This document shows, one piece after another, positions 49,952 through 61,080 of a stretch of DNA of 64,000 nt. The notes under the pieces were generated by a model. The model was not told the origin of the DNA. It searched no databases and saw only the letters and a list, made by a program, of their open reading frames with translations. Each line of letters begins with the position of its first letter. The stretch's first letter is position 1. The stretch is from Nilaparvata lugens (Eukaryota > Arthropoda > Insecta > Hemiptera > Delphacidae). The stretch spans positions 41,891,358-41,955,357 of the forward strand of contig NC_052508.1 in the NCBI RefSeq assembly GCF_014356525.2. The letters are read 5' to 3'. The position numbers were made by a program, and so were the translations under genes.

Positions 49952-52141
49952 TGTGCCTTCCACCAAACATTCAGCAGCAGTGGCGCAGTTGTGTGCCTAA
50001 AGAAGATAATTTTGAATAAAATTTAGAATTTAGAAATAGGCTGACACATCTAGAAAATATCTGAGTCTATACCTAATTCATGCAGGTGAACAAGCTAGTT
50101 ACAAGAAAACTTCAATTGATCTTGCTATGCCTGATTCAATAGGTTTATACTATAGAATAACACTACAATTTGAAATAATAGAAAAATACAAACAGCTTCA
50201 ATAAACATTGGCAACTAAAATCGAACAACAGAAACAACAATTTCATGTTACTTTGGTGACATTCTTCATCTGATTCGGGGGCGCATTACTATCCCCGATT
50301 AGATAGCAATACGTCACAAAACCGAACAATATCAGTCATCAAATAACAAGTTAATTCCAACATAAAATTACTCAAGAAAGAAAAGCCCGTTGAACCCAAA
50401 TTTCGTTGATAGTAACCCATATAACCCATATTTCATAATAATTTTGAATCCCCACTTTTGATTGACATTCTCGAATGAACCTTCGTTCCACTACACTGCA
50501 CTTACGTTGGTCTGTACGTTGCTTTATCGTCGGGGTTACAGTACCTTGTTTTTGGCGGTGAACTTTTACCGGTTGAATTTGGCTTGACGGTGACGTCCTC
50601 TTACGTCTCTAGACCTGTCGTCTGAACGGGTGTCTTGAAGCAGTGTTACATAAAATTGTGGAACCAAAGTGGTGGTAGTACATGAAGTTGGTTTGGGGAC
50701 ACACATGAACCGCTGTAAATAAATGTATTACAGCATTAATTTCTAACTCTTCCTACAATTCATCAAAAGCTAAAACAGGAGTTTATTCAATTATTTAATT
50801 TAGATTTTATCTTGGCGTTCTGATTTCATTCTCAAAATTGAATTAAAACGGATTTACTTGCCAGAGTGTCATTGATATACAATGCAACTTCATGAAAACA
50901 CTCGTAATAAATAAATATAATGCCTTTAGAAAAATGAATACTTCATTAATTATGATGTTAACTTTTATGATATTTTTCGTTTGGTTTGCAAAATCAAATA
51001 TAATTTTTCATATAGTAGCTCTACTAGTATTATTGGAAACTTGTGCGCTAGCCAACATTTTTTTTATATTAATTTCATGGGAAAGAAAAACTTTCTTCCT
51101 TGTCTATTAAGATTTCTATCTTAAAAATTTACTAAATTTTTCGAAAGCCTTAATGACATAAGAAAACAGAGTCTGAAAAATATAAAATTATAAAATGTCA
51201 TAAACTCAATATGAACATAATCTTAAAAATTTCATTCCAATTTAAAGGCTATCTTCCTGACTTTCAGCAATACTCTACGATAATATATCTCCAGAAACAA
51301 TAACTCAAATGTAACGTAACTGAAAACTGTCTATACTTCTTTAGAAAAAATTTATAAGTATCTTCCATCACTAATAAAATCAAAAGGATTATTCTTAATC
51401 GATATTATTAACTTGAAAAATAACAGGCTTTGTTGATAAAATCTTTTGATTGAAGTTTCAATTAATTAATTTCCCCAAATTATATTTTAACCTTAGTTTA
51501 CGTACCTTAGCGGTTATTTTAAGAAACAATTATTCGTACATGAAGAAGAAACACAATTAAACCTTTCAGGACATGGCACTACTAGTAAATTTAAAAAAAA
51601 AAAAACTGGTTCCTACATTAACTAATTGAATAAACTTATAAACTTGCCCAAAAAAGGGGAAACATAGTGACTACATCTTTACTCTCGTAGTGCTCCTAGC
51701 AAAGTGTCCTCCGAAACGTAATCTGGTCTCGCGACTGGGGAATCCCCACTACTGTATTTAGAAACAGGTCTCCTATTGGGCGAATGGAATCAATTTGACC
51801 AATTGTCGGGTGGCTTCTAGAGCCTTTGGACCAAATAGTAACTGCAAAATCAGTAATTTGTTATAATTTCAATGCTTGCTGTTTTCCCACTTATCGCACT
51901 CTATGTTGCGACACGAAGGCTAAGTTTCAGAGATAATTCCATAATCTACATTCCTCGACGACTCGGAGCCACAATTTTCAAATATCTATCATGGGAAACT
52001 CGAAGTCATGGCCGTTCATAATAGAGAGAGAAAATAATTTATTTCGCTAACTCACTTACAATAATGGCTCTAGTCCATTGCGTATTAAATTTACTATTAT
52101 AACTTGGGAAAAGGCCTGAATTGAAAGGAGTGCTCGGCACA
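49952..52141 (+). repeat. LARD right LTR
   Basis: 2190 bases, collinear with the left LTR and with the solo copy at 8573-10523. Confidence 0.8.
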
Positions 52142-52143
52142 AG

Positions 52144-53069
52144 GAGGATCATCAAGAGTCTTCTAGACTCGGAAAGCTGCCCGAGGAGGCGTCACCAGCT
52201 TCCGATGGCGAATCATGCCATTCATGGGTGTATCGATTGCGGAGCAGAGACGTGGTCGAATTGCTCCTAGACTCGGTGCCCACAGATGGCACCTGTTCCA
52301 AGTTGCAGGAGCGTTAACAGAGCAGCGGCAGCGATGCCTCACGATGCTACCGCTGCCTCCAGCTGAAGAGACTGTGATACAACCAGCGCCACCGAGGTCA
52401 ATGACGGCGCATGTGGACGCTGGCCCACTGTATCATGCGAGTCCTGCATTAGTGAGACCAGAGGCGTCGTCGGCTCACCAGTACAGGCCACGACAGGCAC
52501 CGCACTCACCGATCCGAGCTGCAGTCCATCGTACACCATTTATGGACCCAGGGACGGTGTGCGATAAGGTGCGAGGATGGAGGTTGTCATATGATGGCAA
52601 CGGAGATGCTCCTAGCTTTCTAGAGCGCCTCGAGGAGTTACAACAAGCCTACAGGCTGACAGGGGAGCAGTTGTTCCCGGCGCTACCAGAAATGCTAGCA
52701 GGAAGGTGTTCCTTATGGATGCGGAACCGAAGAGGGTTCTGGCATCATTGGAACGATTTTGTAAGGGACTTTTGGTCTCGTTATTATCCAGCAACCTATG
52801 AGGAAGACCTGGATGCTCAAATCCTGGGTCGACGGCAGCATGAAGGCGAGGCTATCGACGACTACGTAGAAGAACTTCAGACTCTCATGAGGAGAAGAGG
52901 AGATTTTTCAATCAACCACCAGCTTCAGAGGCTGTACAAGAATCTTCTACCCCGGTACAAGCTGTACATTAAGGAATCCGAAGTCTATTCGGTGGACAAT
53001 CTGCTCAGGCTGGCCAGGCAGTATGAGAGGATAAAATCGGAGGAGAAAAGTGCTCAGCAGAGGCTGTGA
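52144..53069 (+). pseudogene. gag central part: second SAP-like motif and capsid-type Gag domain
   Basis: After the LARD the frame continues EDHQESSRLGKLPEE with a second SAP-like motif (SWVYRLRSRDVVELLLDSV). A frameshift near 52310 leads into 52215-53069, whose residues about 105-280 are a Ty3/gypsy retrotransposon Gag domain: GDAPSFLERLEELQQAY, FWHHWNDFVRDFWSRYY, then HEGEAIDDYVEELQTLMRR and LPRYKLYI. It would form the core particle. The stop at 53067-53069 overlaps the next frame by four bases. Confidence 0.75.
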
Positions 53070-53908
53070 AACAGGAAGAGTTTCGTAAACCTGTGAAAAC
53101 GCGCCCCGAGCCGGAGCCTACAACATCGCAACGGCGAGTGGAGTCGACTCCAGTAGGACCTACCTGCTGGCATTGCAAGAAAGCGGGTCACTGGAGGTCG
53201 GAATGCCCTGACATTTCTCTCTGCGCGGGCTGTAGGAAACCTCGTCCCAGTTGCACCTGTGAGAAGGATCAAAAGAGGGCGACAGACAAAGCCGCAGTGG
53301 TGAGAACTAGGAACCAGCTTCAACTGGAACCGGAGTCGCAGTTCGACAACAGACTGTATACCGCAGTCGAGGTAGCTGGCCACCAATATCGAGCTCTACT
53401 CGATACAGGAGCTGAGTCCAACTACTTAAGCTTGGCAACGTTTGCGAGCTTAGAGGCAGCTGGATGTGCAAGGAGAACTCCGACGGAGAGAGGCACGATT
53501 CTGGCGAATGGAACCACGGCGCGGCTGTATGGGAAGGTGGAGATCAACCTGAAAGTAGGCCAAGAAATTCTTCCCACAGTGATGACGATCATGGAAGGAT
53601 TATCTCCCGAATTTTTATTCGGCATGCAGTTCCTGCAGGAGCACAGGGTGAAAATTGACACCCGCGCACGCACAGCGGAGTGGGTGCCCCAACCCAGGGA
53701 GAAGAGTGCTACAACCACCCAGAAAACTGCGATGGCCAGAGGAAGAGAGGTGAAGTCCGGTGCAGCCGCGGTAGAGGGACAAGGAAGGTGTCCGCAGCCT
53801 CAGGAGACACGCATCTTCATGCTAGTACGTGTCCGAGATGTCTGGCTTAATGCACTGGTCGACACCGGGGCCGAGTCGTCCTGTGTCTCTGGAGAGGCAG
53901 CAAGATGA
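53066..53908 (+). pseudogene. gag zinc knuckle and first retropepsin
   Basis: Residues about 34-50 form a CCHC knuckle (CWHCKKAGHWRSEC) followed by further Cys pairs (CAGCRKPRPSCTC). A complete retropepsin follows: active site LLDTGAES (about 53398-53421), flap-like ILANGTTARLYG and the closing LFGMQFL. A second active site, ALVDTGAES (about 53852-53878), starts another protease domain that runs through a stop at 53906-53908 into the next segment. Tandem proteases are unusual. The stop is probably a decayed Arg codon (CGA to TGA). Confidence 0.75.
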
Positions 53909-54301
53909 CTGAAGAATTCTGGCGATTGCCAGGTTAAACCGATTAGTCATCAACCGGTCTTGGTGACGGGAGAAAAGCTTCCCGTAGTGGAGGAGCTGAA
54001 GCTGACTGCCGAAATGTGTAGTAGACGAGTCTACTGGAGAGTGGCAGTGATCAACGAGTTAGAATCCGAAATGATTTTGGGATTAAGTCATTTAAGAGCG
54101 ATTCAAGCAAAACTCGATTCGAGGCAGAGGAGGATGATATTACCTCCGGCTTTAGTGGGACAGGTGGCAGTAGTCGCTTCAGAAAAGGAGGACCTCGAAA
54201 AATTCCTGGAGACGGAGCTGAGAAAATTCAGAGATGTGCCAGGTGCGACTCACCTCCTGGTTCATAAAATCAGGCTGAGGGAAGGAGCTGAACCGTTCTG
54301 A
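53909..54301 (+). pseudogene. Second retropepsin, C-terminal half, and pol linker
   Basis: Continues the second protease with VTGEKLPVVEEL and the closing MILGLSHL, then the segment leading to RT (FRDVPGATHLLVHKIRL). The TGA at 54299 falls where REGAEPF-x-QRPYPRNP is expected to continue, again fitting an Arg codon lost by CGA to TGA. Confidence 0.7.
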
Positions 54302-55583
54302 CAACGTCCATATCCTCGCAACCCACTTATGCAAGCGGTGATGAACGAGGAAGTGGACAGTATGCTCGATCAGCGGGTCATCGAGCCGAGCAGTAGCCCG
54401 TGGAGTTCACCAATCGTCTTGGTGAGAAGGCTAATGGGAAGATGCGGTTTTGCATCGATTTCCGGCAGATTAATGCACTCACAGAACGAGATGCATATCC
54501 TTTGCCGAATATGACAGGCATTTTGGATAGATTGAGGAATGCCAAGTACATTTCTTCAATCGACTTGAAGAGCGGATACTGGCAAGTACCGTTGGAGGAG
54601 CAGAGTAAGCAGCTTACAGCGTTTACGGTTCCTGGAAGAGGGCTATTCCAGTTCCGGATGATGCCCTTTGGTCTACACTCGGCTGGAGCTACATTTCAGC
54701 CTAGACCGAGTCATTGGGCCGGAATTGGAGCCTTGTGCTTTCGCTTACCTAGACAACGTCATCGTGCTAGGAGAAACGATGGAGGCTCACATGCTAAACC
54801 TAGCTAGAGTGTTCAGTAGGCTGAGAGAAGCTGGCTTGATAATCAATCAAGAGAAATGCCAGTTCTTGAAGCGAGAGCTACGCTACCTGGGACACATAGT
54901 GACAGAGCAAGGACTCAGGACTGATCCTGGGACGGTGAGAGCGGTAAACGAGTTCCCAACTCCGCAGCGGCTCAGGATGCTCCGGAGTTTTCTGGGGTTA
55001 GCGTCCTGGTATAGGAGGTTTGTCCCGAATTTTTCGGACCTTGCAACCCCTCTTCACCGGTTGCTGAAGGTAGGAGTGAAGTAGCACTGGGGACCAGAAG
55101 AGGAGAGAGCTTTCCAGGAGATAAAGGGGGCTCTCACTAGATCTCCAGTGCTCACATATCCTCACTTCGAACTACCATTCACGCTTCAGACAGATGCCTC
55201 TGAGTATGGACTAGGATCTGTGCTCACTCAGGAGGTCGATGGAGAGGAGCTTGCAAGCCGAGGGCTCAAGGGGGCCGAGCTGAGGTATTCTACCACCGAA
55301 AAGGAGTGCCTGGCTGTGATTTTTGCCCTGAGAAAATTCAAGCCGTATATAGAGGGGTATGAGACTACAGTGATTACAGATCACCAGGCTCTCAAGTGGC
55401 TTAGAGCTATTCCTAACCCGACAGGAAGGCTTGCGCGGTGGGCCTTAGAGATGCAGCAATACAACTTGGTCATCAAGTATTGACGAGGGAAGCTGAACGT
55501 TGTCCCGGATGCTCTCTCACGAGCGTTGCCAGGAGGCGACACACTGGCAAGTCCACAAGAAGGTCAGGGGGAGCACACATGAG
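54302..55583 (+). pseudogene. Reverse transcriptase and RNase H with mutated catalytic site
   Basis: RT motifs in order: VIEPSSSPWSSPIVLV, MRFCIDFRQINALT, SIDLKSGYWQVPL, FRMMPFGLHSAGATFQ, and the catalytic box, which reads YLDN instead of YLDD or YVDD (54746-54757), changing the second catalytic Asp to Asn. Then LRYLGHIVTEQGL and FLGLASWYRRFVPNFS. RNase H follows with LQTDASEYGLGSVL, TTEKECLAVIFALRKF and TDHQALKWL. Frameshifts near 54430 and 54700, stops at 55082 and 55481. Inactive as read. Confidence 0.85.
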
Positions 55584-56503
55584 CAGTAGCCGCCATCGTC
55601 ATGGAAGACGACAGATGGATAAGGAGGATGAAGAACGATCTACTCCATCATCCACAGAAATACCCTGACTATATGGTAAGCGGTGAGGCGTTGTATCGTC
55701 ACATATGGGGCCGTCAACAACCTCCTGATGCGCCGGAGAGTGATGGCTGGAAGCTATGTATTCCGAGAGGTGCAAGGACGGAGATACTTCAACAGAGCCA
55801 CGATGCACCGACAGCGGGCCATCAAGGAGTATTCCGGACTTATCACCGGATAGCCTGTCGCTACTACTGGCCAGGCTTGTATGCGGACGTCGCGAAGTAT
55901 GTTAGGCGCTGCGAGACATGCATGAAGCATAAGGTGGAGCAGCGGCCTCCAAACGGGCAGATGAACAGCCAGAGGAAGGTGGTGCGACCCTGGGAGACTG
56001 TTAGCACCAATATTGTAGGTCCGTTACCTCGCTCTAAAAGAGGGAATAAATACCTGGTGGTATTTCAGGACCAGTTCACGAAGTGGAAGGAAGCTCGGCC
56101 GCTAGCTCAGGCAGACAGCAATGCCGTAGCGCGAGCTTTGAGGGAGCTAGTCGTCACCAAATTTGGGGTGCCGAAGCTGCTCATATGTGATAATGGAACA
56201 CAGTATACAAGTAGACTTTTTAAGTCATACTGTAAGGAGAATGGCATCACATTATTCTACACCCCACCCTATACACCGAGCTGCAACCCTACGGAGAGGG
56301 TTAATAGAGTCATGAAGACTATGATACAGCTCTATGTGGGCGAGCACCATGCAGATTGGGATCGATATGTGGAGGAATTCTGTTTCGCCATGAATACAGC
56401 AGTACATGTCGGCACTAAGTATACTCCGGCCTTCCTCAACTTCGGAAGAGAGTTGAGAGCACCAGGAGATGCTTGTGGTGAGGAGGAAGGCGATCCTCGA
56501 TAG
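55584..56503 (+). pseudogene. Integrase zinc-binding and core domains
   Basis: An open stretch begins after the stop at 55580. The HHCC domain is visible: H in SHDAPTAGHQGVF, then YYWPGLYADV and CETCMKHK. The core follows: WETVSTNIVGPLP, where the first catalytic Asp is replaced by Asn (56009-56011), LLICDNGTQYTS with the second Asp intact, and CNPTERVNRVMK with the Glu. TGA-type stops flank the segment. Strand transfer would be abolished. Confidence 0.85.
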
Positions 56504-57037
56504 GAGGATGGAGGCACGAGTCGAGCAGCCCAGCTGAGGAGGTTGCAAGTACTGAAGCGTGCACAGAAGCTCGTTTTAGATAACCTAAACGAGGCCTATA
56601 ATAATACCAGGAGGTATTATAATCTTAGGTGAAGACCGCTGGTACTAAGAACGGGCCAGTTGGTGTATAAGAGGGATTATCATCTCTCGTCTGGAGTGAA
56701 CCAGTTTGCAGCTAAGCAAGCTCCAAAATTTTCTGGGCCTTATGAGGTAGAGAAAATGTTGAGCGCTTCTGTAGTGTTGCTGAAAGGAGCTGCTGGTAAA
56801 ATGCTGACTGTTCACGTGAAGGATATAAAAATCTTGCCGCCCCTTCCCAAGGAGGAAGAGGAGGAAGACAGAGAGGACGGCAGCGGAATGCGAGCCGCCC
56901 GCGACGGCCGAGAGGACAACGATGGAGGAGCCAGTGTGGAGGAGAGCGGTAACAGCAGGAGGAATCGAGTAAGCCGGGTGTCGCTGCCCACTCAGCTGAT
57001 GGAGTATCGAGGAAGAGTAATTCAACAGCAGCAGTAA
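56504..57037 (+). pseudogene. Integrase C-terminal domain with GPY/F module
   Basis: After a frameshift near 56500 the chain continues RRLQVLKRAQKLVLDNLNEA, YYNLR and a stop, then KFSGPYEVEKMLSASVVLL and VHVKDIKILPPLPKEE. The acidic C-terminus ends QLMEYRGRVIQQQQ at 57034-57037. GPY/F modules are typical of Ty3/gypsy integrases. Confidence 0.75.
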
Positions 57038-58636
57038 GGTGAGTGACCAGAAGGAGAAATAACACCAAAATTTGGAGGAAAATACATTTTGAAATATGGC
57101 CCACTTAATTATCGGGTTTGAGATAATTGATAGCATTGGAATAGTTGAAACTAGCCGTGATATTGGAGCATGATATAATTATTTCTCGATTCAGAGAAAT
57201 ATGTGGACATTAGGCCTATATTTAAAGGTAGCAATCATAACAATTTTTTTTCTCGAGTAAATGGTCCTGTTTAATCAGAGTCAAAATTAAGCTGAGTGGC
57301 AACCCCACCATTCTAGTTCAATTAAACAGATAAGCAGTCTTTGGGCTTTTTCTGTTAAGTCGAAAAATTATTGTTGCTTTTATTTCGTCTCCAACAATAT
57401 CGCCATCTCATTGTCTTAGAGCTCCTTATCCAATTCCCCTTGCCAAGCACGGGTTAAACATCATTGTCATTCACAATCTGTGAACCGTAAAACGATAAAT
57501 AACATTGGAGGAAATTAATTATCAGATTTTTCTGAATAATATTATTTGTCCATGAGGTTATGGATTAAATATGTATTATGATCATAAAATAAAGCCGGCG
57601 ATAATTGCTTGGGTCCGTGGTAATTAGTGAATTACGATACAGTAAATAACAGGAGTTATTTTTCTGTGGATAGAAGTATATTATGTTGCAACCGATTATT
57701 CATGGTATTTGAATAAGTTGCGTGTGATTGTGAGTCATAGTGCACTACAATCGTTTTTGTTGGTTTCAAATTTTGATCAATTTTGCTCCAATATTTTATT
57801 GAAAATGAAAATGACCAGAAAGTGGTTTTACTGAAATAAAATCTTCATTATTTCAACTCGTTCAATTTCATCTCGTTTTGAAAGACACTGGATCTGTGTT
57901 GGTTTTACAGTAGCCGATGCTTTATTGTGCTATTGTTTTAATTGTGATTTAGTCATGTTCAGTAGACAGGTCCAAGTTTCTCACGGCCTGTGCTTGTAGA
58001 CATTTCCTGTGGCTATATTTCTATCTTCAATGAAACAATTCTAGTAAGGAATTTATTAAGAAAAGACTTTGTTATCTTCTCATATTAGAATTGGCATCGG
58101 GAAACAGCATTAATCCTATTATACAGTTCTGCCAGTTGAATCTGAATTTCAGTGCTACATGCCTGTTGAGCGGTCGTCGCTTGCGATAAGATCAAATAAT
58201 CAATTTATTTTGTCTACTAAACAGATTATTCTCGTCCGATCCTGCATTGTTTTTCATTTTATTCAAGCCAATAATTCCCGATTATTCCTGTTTTTCTCCC
58301 GTTTATTGTTGCTTCTCTGACTTCACTCGGTCAGTCTGTTGTGAGCTACCGAGTAGGCAACATCAGGTTACAGACTATAGTGAAGCGATTTAATTACAAG
58401 TGGACATTGTGATTGCTACATTATTCTTCCAGTATCTCTTCTTCAAATAGTGTCTCCGACTTTTAGTACAAACTTTTTTATTCCTGGTGCTTTTTCTTGA
58501 CTTGTGTTTCTTTTTCTCCAAATTTGGACAACAACATCTTGACTTCTTCTTCTTCAGCGTCGTTCATCCTCAGTTATTACCTTCCTCCCTATTTATTATT
58601 TCGATTTTTCTCATCAACCAATTCTTCCAAAAAAAA
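57038..58636. other. Spacer between pol and ORF3
   Basis: 1.6 kb of AT-rich noncoding DNA, unlike the GC-rich pol. A pyrimidine-rich stretch ending CTTCTTCTTCAG (about 58538-58556) shortly before ORF3 could be a splice acceptor for a subgenomic mRNA. Confidence 0.5.
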
Positions 58637-59329
58637 ATGCCGTCTTTCCGGACCTCCTTCACGGACCAGGTGTTACGGGAGATGGAGCGGTTGTCTCTAA
58701 CTGAGAAGGCAAGGTTCACACCTTTTCAAGCACTTCGCACTCGACATGCGGGTCGCTCCTCAGAAGGACTCCGAGATGTGCTTAGGAATTTGAAGAGGGA
58801 CACCCTCCTCGGGTTTCCTCTGATTCGGAGGGGAGGTATCGCCCTTGCCGTGGTAAATCGGAAAGAAGCTACCACCACCGTCCTGGATCCCGGTCATAAG
58901 ACCACAAAAGAGGACTACGAGGCTATCCACGCCATCATGAACAAGTTCTGCCAAAAAAAGAGGCTGCTGCGCGTGACAGAATGGGATGTGCAATGCTACC
59001 AGCACTCCCGTGAAGGCCTCACCCGTTGGCAATCCGAACGGATCATCGGGCTACAGCTGCTCCGGCTCCTCCAGCAACGAACTCCGCCGGTAGACACCTT
59101 GATAGAGGCGGCCTCCAGGGAATTATTTGAAGTACTGCCCGCGCTTCGAACAGGTCGCGACCGCGACATAGTGGTCACGGTGACCCAACCTGCTTCCCAG
59201 CCTCTTTCCAGTCCGGATAGAGCCGAGACTCCAGTACCCCCGACCTCTGCCATCGCCGACACCCCCATGGAAATCCCAGATGTCCCCACAGAGGATGAAG
59301 ATGACAGAGGACGTTTAACAGGTATTTAG
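58637..59329 (+). CDS. ORF3 of the gypsy-type element, unknown function
   Basis: About 230 residues from MPSFRTSFTDQVLREMERL; the frame is open further upstream, but that part is a low-complexity translation of T-rich DNA, so the ATG at 58637 is preferred. No membrane segment, signal or Env feature; the protein is basic and helical (RDVLRNLKRDTLLGF, QLLRLLQQRTPPVD) with a Pro/Asp/Glu-rich end. It lies in the env position and is free of stops although pol is riddled with them. The last residues (RLTGI) are encoded by LTR sequence, so the original C-terminus seems lost by a deletion. No family recognised. Confidence 0.55.
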   Translation: MPSFRTSFTDQVLREMERLSLTEKARFTPFQALRTRHAGRSSEGLRDVLRNLKRDTLLGFPLIRRGGIALAVVNRKEATTTVLDPGHKTTKEDYEAIHAIMNKFCQKKRLLRVTEWDVQCYQHSREGLTRWQSERIIGLQLLRLLQQRTPPVDTLIEAASRELFEVLPALRTGRDRDIVVTVTQPASQPLSSPDRAETPVPPTSAIADTPMEIPDVPTEDEDDRGRLTGI

Positions 59330-60438
59330 ACGACGGGCTACCAGTTTCGTCCAACAGCAACACGTCAGGTTTTGGACAAAATCTGACTACACATTGGTAC
59401 ATCACCAGCGGTGCATCGAGGTGCAAGAGGACCTTTAGAAAGGCTAGGGAAAGCCTTTCCAGCGACTCCGCGACCGATCCGGACCCCAGGAGAACACCCG
59501 GTGCTCGAGGACTTAGACTCCGCATCTACGGGAGAAGTCCAGCAAACGGGCCCCCGCAACGAGTCGAATCCATTCCGAATCGGAAGAGGACCTCAACTAA
59601 GGCCAGGGAAGGCCTTTGCGAGAACTCCGCAACCGATCCGGACCCCAGGAGGACACTTAGTGTCCGGCGACTAGGACTTAGGAAAGTCTGGAGCGCGAGC
59701 CGGCGCAACGTGCTGATTCCATTCTGAATCGAAAGAGGACCTTTAGAAAGGCTAGGGAAAGCCTTTCCAGCGACTCCGCGACCAATCCGGACCCCAGGAG
59801 AACACCCGGTGCTCGAGGACTTAGACTCCGCATCTGCAGGAGAAGTCCAGCGAACGGGCCCCCGCAACGAGTCGATTCCATTCCGAATCGAAAGAGGACC
59901 TCAACTAAGGCCAGGGAAGGCCTTTGCGAGAACTCCGCGACCGATCCGGACCCCAGGAGGACACCTGGTGCCCGGCGACTAGGACTTAGAAAAGTCTGGA
60001 GCACGAGCCGCCGCAACGTACTGATTCCATACGGAATCTAAAGAGGACCTCTAGAAAGGCTAAGGAAAGCCTTTGCTAGAGCCCCGAGATTAATCCGGAC
60101 CCCGGGAAGACACCCGGTGCCCGAGGACCAAGACTTAGTCCCGACACGAAGATCTTTCTCACGGCTGACACCGCAATGTTTCTACTCCCTTCATTCCGCG
60201 ACCAACCCTGTTTGGCAGTGCGAAAGCACGGCCCCTCTTCCCTAAAAGAGGGGAAAATTTCTCCAAAACACTCAAAACCCTGTTTCAACCCCCGACTCGA
60301 ACGAGGGTGGTTGATGGACGCCCCACCAAGACTCCCGTCCCCTGCTGCGGCCCACCCCAATCGCCGACTGAGTTTAGCCGGCCCAGAGCGACACTGGTAA
60401 CTCTAGTAGAGGAAGGTGTGGGCAAAAATCTACTCAGA
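59311..60438 (+). repeat. 3' LTR of the gypsy-type element (5' truncated)
   Basis: Matches 42171-43500 but lacks the first 394 bases of the LTR and one internal subrepeat (five units at about 59427, 59587, 59734, 59894 and 60043). Followed by the target duplication AACAT. Many differences from the 5' LTR are CG versus TG or CA. Confidence 0.8.
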
Positions 60439-61080
60439 ACATACAATACAATTCAACTCATAGGAGCTGATCTCATTCATTCAAATATTCTTCGATATTA
60501 TTATCTTCCAGTTAAATATCTCTTTAATTCCAATTTGAATTTATTGGGATTCAGCTCTTGTTGGATTCGCGTCGGTAGCTTGTTATAGAACTTGGCTCCT
60601 ATGTATGTGGGCTTCTTCTTGTAGAACTCAAGTCTATGGCTTTGCAAATGTAGAAGTTTATATCTGTTTCTAGTGCTGTACCTATGATTATGTCCTAACG
60701 TCAAAATATTTCCAAGATTTTCTTTCACACACATAATTGTCTCAAAGATGTAAAGACTGTAAACTGTCATTATATTCAAGTGAGCGAAATGTTCTTTAAC
60801 TGATGCTATGGGGTCCAGGTGTAAAATTACTCTTATAGCTTGTTTTTGTGATTTGATAATTGAATCTATGTTCTGATTTGAAGTAGATCCATAAAGACTT
60901 ATACCAAAGGATATTATAGAGAGTATGTAGGCAAAATAAATCATTTTCCGCGTTTCCATTTTACAAAAGGGAGACATTTTTCTAAGAACATATAATCCAC
61001 TCGATACTCGTGACAAAACCCTTGTGACATGTTCTGTCCAATTCAAGTTTTGAAAACTACTAATATACCAGGTTACACGT
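60439..61080 (-). pseudogene. Minus-strand LINE RT C-terminus, right piece
   Basis: 181 residues (61046-60501): NWTEHVTRVLSRVSSGLYVLRK, FAYILSIISFGISLYGST, KSQKQAIRVIL and the terminal YIGAKFYNKLPTRIQQ. This is the end of an ORF2 whose 3' UTR and tail are at 41631-41776. It is 5' truncated near 61080, where LINE-3 ORF2 resumes on the plus strand. Confidence 0.75.

Larger units (their letters stand above)
43844..52141 (+). mobile_element. LARD-like element: 2.19 kb direct repeats around 3.9 kb of noncoding DNA
   Basis: Both ends are LTR-like sequences beginning TGTGCCTTCC and ending GTGCTCGGCACA. GAGGAT at 43837-43842 and 52144-52149 flank it with one and two extra bases, a likely target duplication. 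The two repeats differ by about one to three bases per hundred, so the insertion is fairly recent. No gag, pol or primer-binding site is recognisable, hence a non-autonomous large retrotransposon derivative is the best label. It sits inside the gypsy gag. Confidence 0.7.
41777..60438 (+). mobile_element. Ty3/gypsy-type LTR retrotransposon with nested LARD
   Basis: An 18.7 kb unit, 10.4 kb without the nested element. AACAT precedes the 5' LTR (41772-41776) and follows the 3' LTR (about 60438-60442), a 5-bp target duplication. Order: 5' LTR, primer-binding-like site, gag (interrupted), two proteases, RT/RNase H, integrase with GPY/F end, a long spacer, ORF3, 3' LTR. The coding part is much GC-richer than the flanks. 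The polyprotein carries stops and frameshifts, so the copy is dead. The interrupted target is the minus-strand LINE. Confidence 0.8.

Noticed and set aside
52339..53718. Minus-strand frames opposite gag and protease
   Set aside because: GC-rich antisense shadows of the gypsy genes with no domain content.
58487..58636. Upstream methionine of ORF3 giving a 280-residue protein
   Set aside because: The extra 50 residues are a low-complexity Phe/Leu/Ser translation of T-rich DNA; the ATG at 58637 starts the plausible protein.
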